Virus record (IMG/VR): IMGVR_UViG_3300010375_000584
Location: 1-38,882 of that record
Direction: 5' to 3' (one strand)
DNA length: 38,882 nucleotides
Source of the DNA: a virus
Shown: piece after piece, positions 27,943 through 37,325 of the stretch
Position numbering within the stretch: the first letter of the stretch is position 1
How the letters are laid out: each line of letters begins with the position of its first letter
Program-made: the position numbers and the translations under genes
The notes under the pieces: model-generated
What the model was told of the DNA's origin: nothing
What the model saw: the letters and a program-made list of their open reading frames with translations, nothing else
The model's database searches: none

Positions 27943-30900
27943 ATGAGCGGCGCTGGTCTCGCCGTTCGTGCCGTCCTTACCATGGACAACACCGGTCTGG
28001 TCGGAGCCGCGGCCGAAGGCGTCACCTCGCTCGATGCGCTGAAAGATGCTGCGAAGCGGACGGGCGCTGCAGGCGTCGAGATGGGCGGCGGCATCGACGT
28101 CGCGAAGCAGGCAACAGAGGGGCTCGCGCGCGCGTCCGCGAGTGCAGCTGCGGTCACGCAAGCGACAGGCGTAGCCCGCAGACAAGAAGTCGATGGACTC
28201 GTTGCGCAGGCAGCTGCGGGCGCGAAGGCGTCGAAGGCCTTCGAAGCCATGTCGGCCGCGCAGAATGCTTACAAGTCCACCGTCACGCAGGCGGCGGCTG
28301 CGCTCAAGGCAGGCAGCATCGACCATCAGGCCTTCACTGCGATCGTCGCCGGCGCGACCGCAAAGCTCGCGCTTTCCCGCGCCGGTCTCAATGAGTTCGG
28401 CAAGGGTGCCGAAGAAGCCGAGGCGCACACCGAGCATCTCACGCACGAGGCGATGCACCTCGGCCGCGAGCTCGGCATCACGCGCGAACAGATGATGCTG
28501 TTCCGGGGTTCGTTCGGCGCGATCGGCGAGCTCGCGGAGCTGCTTGGACCAATCGGCCTGATTGCCGTCGGTCTCGCTGCCGTAGCCATCGCGGTGGCCG
28601 CATTCGCGGTGTCGACCGAGCAAGCCGAAGAGCGGTCTCGAAAGCTCGAAGCGGAGCTTGCCGGCATCGGACGCATGTCCGGCGTCACGGGTGCGCAAAT
28701 CACCCAGGCCGCGCACCAGACGGCATCCGCCACGGGCGAGTCGATCGCGACGACAGAGAAGTGGGCCGAGACCTACGCCAAAACCGGACGCATCGCGGGA
28801 CAGGTGCTGATCGGTCTGACGGCTATGACGAAGCGCTATGCCGATGCCACCGGCCAAAACGCCGAGCAGGCATCGGAGGATCTGGCGAAGTCTTTTGCCG
28901 ACCCGAAGAAGGGCGCGGAGGAGCTCAACGACAAGCTCGGCGCCCTCAACGCAACGCAGCTCACGCGCATCCACCAACTCGACGCCGAGGGCGACAAGGT
29001 CGGCGCGCAGAAAATTCTCTACGCCGCGCTCGACAAAGTACTCGACACGTCTGCCACGCATGTGCGGGGGCTCGCGGGTGCTTGGGACGCGGTCTGGACA
29101 GCCGCGAGCAACGCCTGGCATCAGCAGATGATTGCTGCAGGTGGTGGCACGCTGGCGGAGCAACTCGCGCAGGCGAAACAAGTCCTCGCCAACGATACGG
29201 CTGCGGCTGGCGCCGTTCCCGGAGGAACTTGGTACTGGCGCGCGCAGCTCGCCGCCGACAAGAAGGCGGTCGATGATCTCACCGCCGCGCTCGCAAAGAG
29301 CACCGCAGAGAGCAACAAGAACTCGGCCGCCGCCGCGGCTAATGCGAAGTCGGTGGCTGCGGATGCTGTTGCGCGCGAGGTCAATCCTGACGCGTTCAAG
29401 CTGGACGAATTGAAAGAGAAGCAGGCAAGGCTTTTCGCCGGCATCCACTCCGGGGCCAAAGACAGCGCCGAAACCCTCGGCAAGATGAAGGACGCCTACC
29501 AGGCGGTCACGGACGCGATCGGCCGAGTAACCGACGCCACCGGCAAGTACATCCCGCAGGCGACCCGTGATCATCAAATCGCGGTTCTCCAGGTCGCGGA
29601 GGCGAAGGCTAGGACCGCCGCAGAGAAGGGTGCGATCGAGACCAAGATCAAGCTCCTGCAGGCGGGCTCCAGTCTCATCACCAACCAGCAAGCATTGACG
29701 CAAGCACAGGACGCCGGCGCGATCGCGACAGCGAAGGCGAGCCATGCGGACGAGGAGAAGCGCAAAGCCATCGTCAACGAGATCGCCGATCTCGCCAAAT
29801 CGGTAGAAGCGGAGCGCCTGGAGGCCGTGACGGCTGTTCAGTCGGCCGATGCTGCCGGCCTGAGCGCACAGGCGCGAAAGAAGCTGAGCGATCAGCTCGA
29901 AGTCGAAAAGGGACTGTTGGTCTTTACCGCTCTGGAGAAGAAGGCAGAGAAGGAAGGCTTCGCAGACCTCATCCCCCTGATCGAGAAAGCTGCCGCCGCG
30001 TACAAAAAATACGGCGAACAGAAGAACGCTGCCAATGAAAAGGCGGCGGCTATCCAGGACGTGAAAGCTCAATACGCCCAGCTCTCAGGCGCGTTCGCCG
30101 ATGTGGGCAAACAACTGCGCGACGCACAACAAGATGCGCTCGACTGGAGAAACGGCACGATCGAAGCGCTCGGCGGCGTCGCGAACATCAGCGAGGAAGA
30201 GCTGTCGAGGATCAACGCGATCTTTGCCGACAAGATGGACAAGGCGCTGACGGACTCGCTTGAGAAAGCGCGGGATTGGTCGAGCGGCGTGCAGGCGGCC
30301 ATGAAGCAGATGGCCGACACCACGCAGAACCAGGCTGCGCGAGCCAAGGGTTACACCGAGGAGCTCAGCACCGGCTTCGAGGACCTCTTCGTCAACGCGG
30401 TCATGGACTCGAAGAATGCGCTCCAGGACTTCCTGCAGCTCTTCGAAAAGATGCTCCTGAAGATGATCTACGAGATCTATCTGGAGAAGCTTATGCAGCA
30501 GCTTGCCGCGAGCATCACGGGCGGGCTCGGCGATATCTTCGGCGGCGGTGGCTACGCGAGCTTCGGCGGGATGAGCGGTTATGGGAGCGGACCGCTATCT
30601 GGGGACTTCGGTGTGCCCAGCTTCTACATTCCGGGTTTGCATAGCGGCGGCATCGCGGGCCGCGAGTCCACGTTCACGCGCGCGATGCCGGTGTCGGCAT
30701 TCTCTGGCGCACCGCGCTATCACCAGGGTGTCGATCGCGTCGGCCGTCCCGGTGAAGTGCCCGCGATCCTGAAGGAGGGCGAAGGCGTCTTCACGCCGCG
30801 CCAGATGGACAACGCCAACGCGCTGATCGCGGCCGTGCTGTCGCGGCCGACCGTCGTGCAGCTGCCGGATCACATCGCGCGCGCGGCGAACAGCAACGAG

Positions 30901-31107
30901 CCGATGCAGGTGAAGGTGACCGTCCACAATCTCGACGGCCAGACGAGCCGCGCGCAGGCAAAGCCGGATGGCAATGGCGGGCTTAACGTCGACGTGATCG
31001 TCCAGCAGCTTGAGCAGCGCATGGCCGCCAACGTGCAGCAGGGCAAAGGTTCGCTGGTGAAGACGTTGCAGCAGACCTTCGGCCTCACGCGAAAGGTGGC
31101 GGGATGA
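27943..31107 (+). CDS. Tail tape measure protein
   Basis: 1054 residues, the longest gene here, directly after the chaperones. It is mostly Ala/Glu/Lys-rich helix, with a hydrophobic segment GPIGLIAVGLAAVAIAVAAF near residues 204-225 and a Gly/Ser/Tyr-rich stretch near 865-885 (GGGYASFGGMSGYGSGPLSG). The N-terminal third contains a prophage tail-length tape measure-like core (QLTRIHQLDAEGDKVGAQKI). It sets tail length and may help DNA cross the inner membrane. It overlaps the next gene by four bases. Confidence 0.9.
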   Translation: MSGAGLAVRAVLTMDNTGLVGAAAEGVTSLDALKDAAKRTGAAGVEMGGGIDVAKQATEGLARASASAAAVTQATGVARRQEVDGLVAQAAAGAKASKAFEAMSAAQNAYKSTVTQAAAALKAGSIDHQAFTAIVAGATAKLALSRAGLNEFGKGAEEAEAHTEHLTHEAMHLGRELGITREQMMLFRGSFGAIGELAELLGPIGLIAVGLAAVAIAVAAFAVSTEQAEERSRKLEAELAGIGRMSGVTGAQITQAAHQTASATGESIATTEKWAETYAKTGRIAGQVLIGLTAMTKRYADATGQNAEQASEDLAKSFADPKKGAEELNDKLGALNATQLTRIHQLDAEGDKVGAQKILYAALDKVLDTSATHVRGLAGAWDAVWTAASNAWHQQMIAAGGGTLAEQLAQAKQVLANDTAAAGAVPGGTWYWRAQLAADKKAVDDLTAALAKSTAESNKNSAAAAANAKSVAADAVAREVNPDAFKLDELKEKQARLFAGIHSGAKDSAETLGKMKDAYQAVTDAIGRVTDATGKYIPQATRDHQIAVLQVAEAKARTAAEKGAIETKIKLLQAGSSLITNQQALTQAQDAGAIATAKASHADEEKRKAIVNEIADLAKSVEAERLEAVTAVQSADAAGLSAQARKKLSDQLEVEKGLLVFTALEKKAEKEGFADLIPLIEKAAAAYKKYGEQKNAANEKAAAIQDVKAQYAQLSGAFADVGKQLRDAQQDALDWRNGTIEALGGVANISEEELSRINAIFADKMDKALTDSLEKARDWSSGVQAAMKQMADTTQNQAARAKGYTEELSTGFEDLFVNAVMDSKNALQDFLQLFEKMLLKMIYEIYLEKLMQQLAASITGGLGDIFGGGGYASFGGMSGYGSGPLSGDFGVPSFYIPGLHSGGIAGRESTFTRAMPVSAFSGAPRYHQGVDRVGRPGEVPAILKEGEGVFTPRQMDNANALIAAVLSRPTVVQLPDHIARAANSNEPMQVKVTVHNLDGQTSRAQAKPDGNGGLNVDVIVQQLEQRMAANVQQGKGSLVKTLQQTFGLTRKVAG

Positions 31108-32021
31108 GCGCGCTCGATCTCATCACATGGCCGGATGATGTTCTGCCGATCGCGCCCTTCAGCGCCGACTATCTGTTTCAGGTGGGCGATGCGCGCGTGC
31201 GGACGTCCTTCGACCAGGGCACGCCGCGCCAGCGGCTCGTGAACGATCTCGCCTACGACGTCTACATGATGCGGTGGCTGTGGGATGCTTTGCAGTACGA
31301 GATTTACCGCGGCTTCATCGACAGCGCGCTGCGCGACGGCGATTGGTTCCTGATGCCGGTCTGGATGGACAATGCCTACCAGCTCCTCCAGGTGCGCTTC
31401 GTTCAGGGCAGCATCGACCGGCGCGAGCGCCAGGACGGCCGCTGGAACGTGAGCGCCAAGCTCGAAGGTCTCGGCGCGCCGGTGATGAACAGCGTCGCGC
31501 TCACCGCGCATATCGGGCCGCCGCTCGATGACGGCTCTCTTCAGCCTTGGCCGGTGGCCGTGCTCGAAGCGGAGCCGCTCAACGAAACCTTCGCGCATGT
31601 CATCCCCGACGATCTGAACCGCGACGATCTCACCTACGGCAAGCTCGATCAGGTCCGGCATCAGCGCCAGAAGCCAGCGATCTACGAATGGTCGATGCCG
31701 TTCGTCGACAACGACTTCGCGGTCTTTCGCGGCTTCCTCTACTGGCGCGCGCGCAAGGGCATGGGGTGGTTCACCATGCCGATGTTCCGCGGCGGCTCGT
31801 ATGAAACGCAGGCCGTGCGCGTCGTCGCCGGCACGCTGAAGGCCGGACGCGCGGCTGGCGACTGGCTGGTGTCGTGTCAGCTCGAAGTCGCCGATCTCGC
31901 GCCCTGGTCGGCCGAGCAGACCTTCGCGGCGATGGCCGCCTATGGCGACCCGCACTCGTTCGAGGACATCGTCGCCGCGCTCGGCGATCTCGTTGGCGAC
32001 TACCAGACGGCGGTGACATGA
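31104..32021 (+). CDS. Distal tail protein with internal duplication (305 aa)
   Basis: 305 residues built of two related halves. Half one includes YRGFIDSALRDGDWFLMPVW followed by YQLLQVRFVQGSIDRR and WNVSAKLE. Half two includes FRGFLYWRARKGMGWFTMPM followed by YETQAVRVVAGTLKAG and WLVSCQLE. This repeated β-sandwich-like unit after the tape measure suggests a distal tail (Dit)-like ring or hub component. It starts in an ATGA overlap with the tape measure gene. Confidence 0.7.
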   Translation: MSALDLITWPDDVLPIAPFSADYLFQVGDARVRTSFDQGTPRQRLVNDLAYDVYMMRWLWDALQYEIYRGFIDSALRDGDWFLMPVWMDNAYQLLQVRFVQGSIDRRERQDGRWNVSAKLEGLGAPVMNSVALTAHIGPPLDDGSLQPWPVAVLEAEPLNETFAHVIPDDLNRDDLTYGKLDQVRHQRQKPAIYEWSMPFVDNDFAVFRGFLYWRARKGMGWFTMPMFRGGSYETQAVRVVAGTLKAGRAAGDWLVSCQLEVADLAPWSAEQTFAAMAAYGDPHSFEDIVAALGDLVGDYQTAVT

Positions 32022-32551
32022 CCGGAGTCTCCGACGATCTGCGCGACTACTACTTCTCGAACGATCCCGACGTTGCCGAGCTCGACACGCTCGAATTCCG
32101 CAATCCGCTGTTCATCGACGAGCATGAGGAAGTGGTCGCGGTGCGCATCGTCAACCGCATCCTCGATCTCAACGCCACACTCGAAGCCGACGCGCCGATG
32201 AACGGCGGCCAGACGGTGCTCTTCCAGGCGGCGGCCTTCACGGCGCAGCTGCCGGAATCGAGCGACCAGGGCATGCCGACGTTCCAGATCGTGATCTCCA
32301 ACGCCGGCGCGGCGATGATGCCTTGGCTCGACAAGGCGACCGAGAGCACCGATCCGTTTGCGATGACATACAGGTCGTTTCTGTCTGACGATCTCACCAC
32401 GCCACAATTCGTGCTCGACGGCATGACGGTCAAAAGCGTCAAGGCCGGCGTGCTCCAGGTCACCGCCACAGCGGGCTTTGAGGACTTCCTGAACAGCCCT
32501 TTCGGCAAGATGCTTTACACGACGAGGAACCATGCCGGTCTCGACCGCTGA
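32018..32551 (+). CDS. DUF1833-like tail protein (177 aa)
   Basis: 177 residues from ATG 32018. LRDYYFSNDPDVAELDTLEF, RNPLFIDEHEEVVAVRIVNR, then QAAAFTAQLPESSDQGMPTF are the N-terminal blocks of DUF1833-type minor tail proteins, which lie between the tape measure and the tail-tip hub in transposable and GTA-like tails. It overlaps the NlpC-like gene by 20 bases. Confidence 0.72.
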   Translation: MTGVSDDLRDYYFSNDPDVAELDTLEFRNPLFIDEHEEVVAVRIVNRILDLNATLEADAPMNGGQTVLFQAAAFTAQLPESSDQGMPTFQIVISNAGAAMMPWLDKATESTDPFAMTYRSFLSDDLTTPQFVLDGMTVKSVKAGVLQVTATAGFEDFLNSPFGKMLYTTRNHAGLDR

Positions 32552-32966
32552 GCGCGCGGCCGCGGCCGCCTATGTCCGTAGCGTGCTCGCGATCCCCTAT
32601 CGCGAGGACGGCAACGGCCCGGAGGAATTCGGCTGCTGGGGTCTGTCGCGCGACTGCCAGAAAAAGCTGTTTGGCCGCGAGCTCCCGGTGGCGGGCCATC
32701 CCGACGACATCCAGGCGGTGATAGGCATTCTCCAGGACCCGCGCGTGCGCGACGGCTGGCCCGAAGTCGAGAGGCCGGAACATGGCGCGCTCGCCGTCTT
32801 CAGTAAGGGCCAGCGCCGGCACGTAGGCGTCTGGCTCGACGTCGAGGGCGGCGGCGTGCTGCACACGATCGAGGGCGCGGGCGTCCAGTTCCAGTCGTGG
32901 GTGCTGCTGCAGACGCAGGGCTGGGGCCGGCTGCGCTTCCATGCCTGGCGCGGGAGGCCCACGTGA
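32532..32966 (+). CDS. NlpC/P60-like tail-tip peptidase (lambda K-like)
   Basis: 144 residues. The catalytic Cys is in EFGCWGLSRDC (Cys34, NlpC/P60 pattern) and the His in RRHVGVWLDVEG (His95). A GALAVFSK strand precedes the His. Such enzymes sit at the tail tip and open host peptidoglycan during DNA entry. It is located, as in lambda K, between minor tail genes and the J-like protein. Confidence 0.8.
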   Translation: MPVSTAERAAAAAYVRSVLAIPYREDGNGPEEFGCWGLSRDCQKKLFGRELPVAGHPDDIQAVIGILQDPRVRDGWPEVERPEHGALAVFSKGQRRHVGVWLDVEGGGVLHTIEGAGVQFQSWVLLQTQGWGRLRFHAWRGRPT

Positions 32967-35900
32967 CCGCGCGCATCGTTCACGTCGTCAATCCCGCCGC
33001 GCCGCATGTCGGCGCGCGCATCTACGAGACCGACGAGCCGATCGGCGTGCTCGATGCCGTGGAGCTCGCGGGCTGGCGCATCCCGCCAAAGACACTGCTC
33101 GTGCGCGACAACAAACTCGTGCGGCGCGACGACTGGAACGCGGCAGCGCTCAACGACAACGAAACCGCCGTGCTGCTCACCTTCCCGGCAGGCGGCAAGG
33201 GCGGCTCCGCCATCCTCACCATCATCGCGCAGATCGCGCTGATCGTGGTTGCGACGCTCATCGCCGGTCCGATCGGGACGTTCCTCGCCACTTCACTCGA
33301 TATCGCGCTGAACGTCGCAACCGCGATCGCCTTCGCCGTGATCATGATCGCAGGCCAGCTCCTGATCTCGGCCTTCATGCCGAAGCCCAAGGCGTTGCCG
33401 AGCACGCCGCAGCAATCGCCGACGTATTCGCTCAATGCGCAGTCCAACCAGGCGCGCCTGGCGCAGATGGTGCCGGAGCATTTCGGGCGGTTTTTGCACG
33501 TGCCCGATCTGGCGTCCCAGCCGTGGTTCAACTTCACCGACGACAAGCAGAACCTCTACGAGCTGTTCAACCTCGGCGTAGGGTCCTTCGAGATCAACGA
33601 GGTGCACATCGGCGACAACCCGATCTGGAAGGACGGCGCCTATACCGGCACGTTCCCGGAAATCCAGCTCGAGTTCGTACCGCCCGGCTCGTCGGTCACG
33701 CTGTTCCCGGACAATGTCGTCACGTCGGGCGATATCTCCGGCGTCACACTGCTCGGCACCAACGAGGCCGACTACGGCTATCTCGGGCCGTTCGTCGTCT
33801 CGAAGCCCGGCACCGCCGCAATTGCCGTCGAGATCGATATCCAGTTGCCCGAGGGTCTGTTCTTCCAGGGCGACCACGGCATCGAAAACGCCACCGTCGC
33901 CTTCACCTTCGAAGCGCAGCAGATCGACAACAGCGGCACGCCGGTCGGCGATTTCTTCAGCATCCTCACACTCACGCTCACGCTGGCGCAGCGCGATGCC
34001 GTGCGCCGGACCTATCGCCACGACTTCGAAACACCGGCGCGCTACCGCATCAGGGCAAAGCGCACCAACCAGAAGAAGACCGGCGGCCAGACCGCGGATC
34101 TGCTGATCTGGCTTGCGATGCGCGGCTTCCTGCCGAGCCAGGGCGTCTATCCCGGCTGCACGATGATGGCGCTGATGGCGACGGCGACATCGAACCTCAA
34201 CTCCAACAGCGCCGACCAAATCAAGGTTCTGAAGACGCGCAAGCTGCCGATGTGGAACAAGGTCTCGCAGGCGTTCGATGCCGCTGCGCCGACGCGCTCG
34301 ATCGCCGCCGCCGCGATCTATGCCGCGACAAGCGACAATGGCGGAAAGCTTCCGGCCACGCCCAGGCGTATCGACCTCGACAAGCTCGCCGATCTCGACC
34401 CGATCTGGACCGAGCGCGGTGACTTCTTCGACGGTGTCTTCGACAGCCAGCAGAGCTTGCTCGAAGCCATCCAGGCGATCGTGCAGGTCGGCCGCACGCG
34501 CATGGTGATGGCGGGCTCGACAATGACCTTCGTGCGCGACGAGCCGCGCACCATCCCACATGCCGGGTTTTCGCCGCGCAACATCCTGCCGAACAGCTTG
34601 CAGATCACTTATGCCATGCACGATGTGAATACGGTCGACGCGCTCACGATCAACTATGTCGATGCGCGCATCTGGCAACCTCATTCCGTGCTCTGCAAGT
34701 TCGACGACAGCGACGCCACACTGGAGACGGCGCCGCAGCTTTCGATCTTCGGTATCACCGATTACGCCCACGCTTGGCGCGAGGGCATCTACATGGTGGC
34801 GGCCAACCGCTATCGCCGGCGCATCGTCGACTTCCAGACCGAGCTCGAAGGACGCGCCTGCATGTTCGGCGATCTCGTCTCGTTCTCGCACTACATGCCG
34901 AATTGGGGGTTCGCGGCCGATGTCACAGCGCTCCTGGAGGATGACGCCGGCGACGTGCTGACGCTGTCCGAGCCCTACACCGTGCCGGAAGGCCAAGAGG
35001 AAGAGCAGCTGCTCATTCGCATCCTGTCTCCGGACGGCCAGACCTATGGACCCGTCGAATGCGAGATCATCGCGCAGGAAGCGGTCGATCCGCGCACCAC
35101 GCTCGTGCGCCTGCTCGGTACAGCGACGATCGCGGGCAAATATGCCGGCACGCATCCGCGCGACTGGCCGGTGTGGAGCGGCGACGGGCTGCAGAAGGAA
35201 CGCCCGCGGGCCTCGCTCGGCCAGGGCACCGTCGCGCCTCGCGATGCCATCGTGATCAGGATGTCGCCGCAGGATGGCGTGACGACGGCCGTCCAGGTCG
35301 CGATCGAGGACTCCCGCGTCCACACCGCCGACGAAGGCGATCCGCCCGACGATCCCAACGACCCCGGCGACACACCGGTCGTGGACCTCACAATCACTGC
35401 GGTGACCTGCAGCGAGACCGACGCCGGGGGCGGGCAAATTGCGCTAACGCTCACCATAACCGGTGCGGCTTCCGCCACATATTACCTGGTCAAGCACAAG
35501 GCGTTTCCGGGCGGCAGCTACGGCGATCCCTTGCGCTTCAATCAGTCGCCGGTCGGCGGCTATGCGACGCTGCCCCCGTTCAACGTTCCTGCCGGGATGA
35601 CGCAGCTCTCGATCGTGGCGGCCGGCGACGCGGGTTCCGGTCCATCGGTGTTCTTCGTGCTGGACGCGGACGGCGTCGACGACGTGCCGCCCGGCGATGT
35701 CGGTCCGATCACGACCCTTACGCATTGGTCGAGCGGCAACATCGGCAGCTGGACCTGGGACGCGATACCCAACGTGGCGGCCTACGGCGTGGTCGTCTGG
35801 GCGCGCATGAGCGACAGCGATCCGTGGACGGCTCTGCGCGGCTATAACGTCGCGACACCGGGCTATACCTATTACCCGGCGATGGAAATCGCCGATGGCG

Positions 35901-35989
35901 GCCCCTGGAACCATCTGCGCATCGCCGTCCATGGCGAGAACGGCGCGGGCCGCAGCCCCGACGATTCCTATTCGAGCGAGGACCCATGA
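32963..35989 (+). CDS. J-like central tail fibre / tail-tip hub, with N-terminal membrane region
   Basis: 1008 residues from GTG 32963 (GTGA overlap). The first 75 residues are a small α/β domain. Residues about 78-134 are strongly hydrophobic (ILTIIAQIALIVVATLIAGP; AFAVIMIAGQLLISAFMPKP), as in lambda-I-like proteins, fused to the J-like body that begins near residue 145 (NQARLAQMVPEHFGR). Body motifs include LFNLGVGSFEINEVHIGDNP. The last 200 residues hold two FN3-like β domains. It forms the tip and probably contacts the receptor. I and J functions appear fused. Confidence 0.82.
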   Translation: MTARIVHVVNPAAPHVGARIYETDEPIGVLDAVELAGWRIPPKTLLVRDNKLVRRDDWNAAALNDNETAVLLTFPAGGKGGSAILTIIAQIALIVVATLIAGPIGTFLATSLDIALNVATAIAFAVIMIAGQLLISAFMPKPKALPSTPQQSPTYSLNAQSNQARLAQMVPEHFGRFLHVPDLASQPWFNFTDDKQNLYELFNLGVGSFEINEVHIGDNPIWKDGAYTGTFPEIQLEFVPPGSSVTLFPDNVVTSGDISGVTLLGTNEADYGYLGPFVVSKPGTAAIAVEIDIQLPEGLFFQGDHGIENATVAFTFEAQQIDNSGTPVGDFFSILTLTLTLAQRDAVRRTYRHDFETPARYRIRAKRTNQKKTGGQTADLLIWLAMRGFLPSQGVYPGCTMMALMATATSNLNSNSADQIKVLKTRKLPMWNKVSQAFDAAAPTRSIAAAAIYAATSDNGGKLPATPRRIDLDKLADLDPIWTERGDFFDGVFDSQQSLLEAIQAIVQVGRTRMVMAGSTMTFVRDEPRTIPHAGFSPRNILPNSLQITYAMHDVNTVDALTINYVDARIWQPHSVLCKFDDSDATLETAPQLSIFGITDYAHAWREGIYMVAANRYRRRIVDFQTELEGRACMFGDLVSFSHYMPNWGFAADVTALLEDDAGDVLTLSEPYTVPEGQEEEQLLIRILSPDGQTYGPVECEIIAQEAVDPRTTLVRLLGTATIAGKYAGTHPRDWPVWSGDGLQKERPRASLGQGTVAPRDAIVIRMSPQDGVTTAVQVAIEDSRVHTADEGDPPDDPNDPGDTPVVDLTITAVTCSETDAGGGQIALTLTITGAASATYYLVKHKAFPGGSYGDPLRFNQSPVGGYATLPPFNVPAGMTQLSIVAAGDAGSGPSVFFVLDADGVDDVPPGDVGPITTLTHWSSGNIGSWTWDAIPNVAAYGVVVWARMSDSDPWTALRGYNVATPGYTYYPAMEIADGGPWNHLRIAVHGENGAGRSPDDSYSSEDP

Positions 35990-37314
35990 GTCTCTTTACC
36001 GAGGTCCAGTCCGCGCGGGCTGCGATGGCGCTCTTCATCGAGATCATGAAGGGCGGCTCGGCCGACGACGTGGATCTGTCGCCGATCGGCGGCGTGACGG
36101 TGCCGAGCTACGCCAAGGCGGTGGCGACGGCGTTCGCCGACAAGTGGCAGGGCGTGTGGAACGCGAACATCAACAACCCTGCGCTCGCAACCGGTGTCGG
36201 CACCGAAGGCTACATGTACACGGTGTCTGTCGCCGGCGCGACCAACCTTGACGGCATCACGCAATGGAACGCGAAGGACATCGCGGTTTTCCACGGCGGG
36301 CATTGGTACAAGATCGATGGATTGTCGGCCGAGGTCGTGTCGGTTTCGGGCCGCATCGGCAACGTAACGGCCGCGCAGCTCGTCCAGGACATCTTCGTCG
36401 GCGGCAATATCGTCGAGGCGAACGTGGCGTCGGCCGCCACGCTCGACCTCACTTCGGTGACGACCAACAAGATCAGGATCACCGGCACGACGAACATCGG
36501 CGCCATCACCGCCCCGCCGCATGCGCTGTTCTTCGTGCGGTTCGCGGGCACGCTTACGATCACCTACAACGCCGCGTCGCTGATGATCCCCGGCAATCTC
36601 GACCTGATCACCAAGGCGAACGATACCGCGATCGTGACGACCGACGGTTCCGGGAACGTCCGCATCCGCCACTACACGCGCGCGGCGCAGACACCCGACG
36701 AGCTTATCTCCGGCGCGATCGCAACCACGGTTGCTTCGGCAAGCACGCTCGATCTCTCGGCCGTTACGACGCCCAAGATCAACGTCACCGGCACGACGAC
36801 GATCAACGCCATCACCGTGCCGGCGAACTCGATCTTCTTTATCCGGTTCCAGAGCGCCCTCACACTTACATACGACGCCACTTCGCTTCTCCTGCCGGCT
36901 GGGGTCGATATCGCGGTGAAGGCGGGCGATTGCGCCCTGTTCAGCAGCGACGCCTCGGGCAATGTCCGGCTAAGGCACTATCAGTCCTACGCGCAACGCG
37001 TCACCAACGTGCAGATGCCGGGCGGGAGCGCAAACGTCGCGGCCGGTCCCGCCGCGCTCGCGCTCGGCTACAATGGCATCAGGAACACTTCGGGCGGCAT
37101 CCTCACCTGCAATCTGCCTACGCCCGATCTCGACGGCGACGTGGTCACGCTCAAGGACGAATTCGGCAACGCCGGCGACGGCACACACGCCCTGCGCATG
37201 TATCCGGCCAGCGGCCAGATCGAAGGCCAAGACTATCTCGAAATCGCCGTGAATTACGGCTGGCGCAAGGTGCGCTGGTCGGCGTTCCGCACCGCCTGGC
37301 TGCAAGTCCCGTGA
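35986..37314 (+). CDS. Tail fibre protein with 89-residue tandem duplication
   Basis: 442 residues from ATG 35986 (ATGA overlap). After an N-terminal region resembling fibre adaptor modules (LDGITQWNAKDIAVFHGGHW), two 89-residue repeats follow at 36424-36690 and 36730-36996, then a C-terminal domain ending WRKVRWSAFRTAWLQV. β-rich and Thr/Asn-rich, as expected for a trimeric fibre. It binds the host surface. Confidence 0.75.
   Translation: MSLFTEVQSARAAMALFIEIMKGGSADDVDLSPIGGVTVPSYAKAVATAFADKWQGVWNANINNPALATGVGTEGYMYTVSVAGATNLDGITQWNAKDIAVFHGGHWYKIDGLSAEVVSVSGRIGNVTAAQLVQDIFVGGNIVEANVASAATLDLTSVTTNKIRITGTTNIGAITAPPHALFFVRFAGTLTITYNAASLMIPGNLDLITKANDTAIVTTDGSGNVRIRHYTRAAQTPDELISGAIATTVASASTLDLSAVTTPKINVTGTTTINAITVPANSIFFIRFQSALTLTYDATSLLLPAGVDIAVKAGDCALFSSDASGNVRLRHYQSYAQRVTNVQMPGGSANVAAGPAALALGYNGIRNTSGGILTCNLPTPDLDGDVVTLKDEFGNAGDGTHALRMYPASGQIEGQDYLEIAVNYGWRKVRWSAFRTAWLQVP
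36424..36996 (+). repeat. Tandem 267-bp duplication within the fibre gene
   Basis: Two in-frame copies (36424-36690 and 36730-36996), each exactly 89 codons with no gaps, share about 50 of 89 residues by eye. Conserved points include VASA-TLDL, GTT-I-AIT, FF-RF and SGNVR-RHY. DNA identity is lower, so the duplication is old and diverged. Confidence 0.8.
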
Positions 37315-37325
37315 AGGAGATATCC

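Noticed and set aside
27481-30072. An 863-codon open frame on the - strand
   Set aside because: It lies opposite the chaperone and tape measure genes. GC-rich codon use leaves long antisense frames open; the translation is Arg/Leu-rich without domains.
33293-35437. A 714-codon open frame on the - strand
   Set aside because: Antisense shadow of the J-like gene; composition dominated by Arg, Gly, Val and no recognisable motif or start signal.
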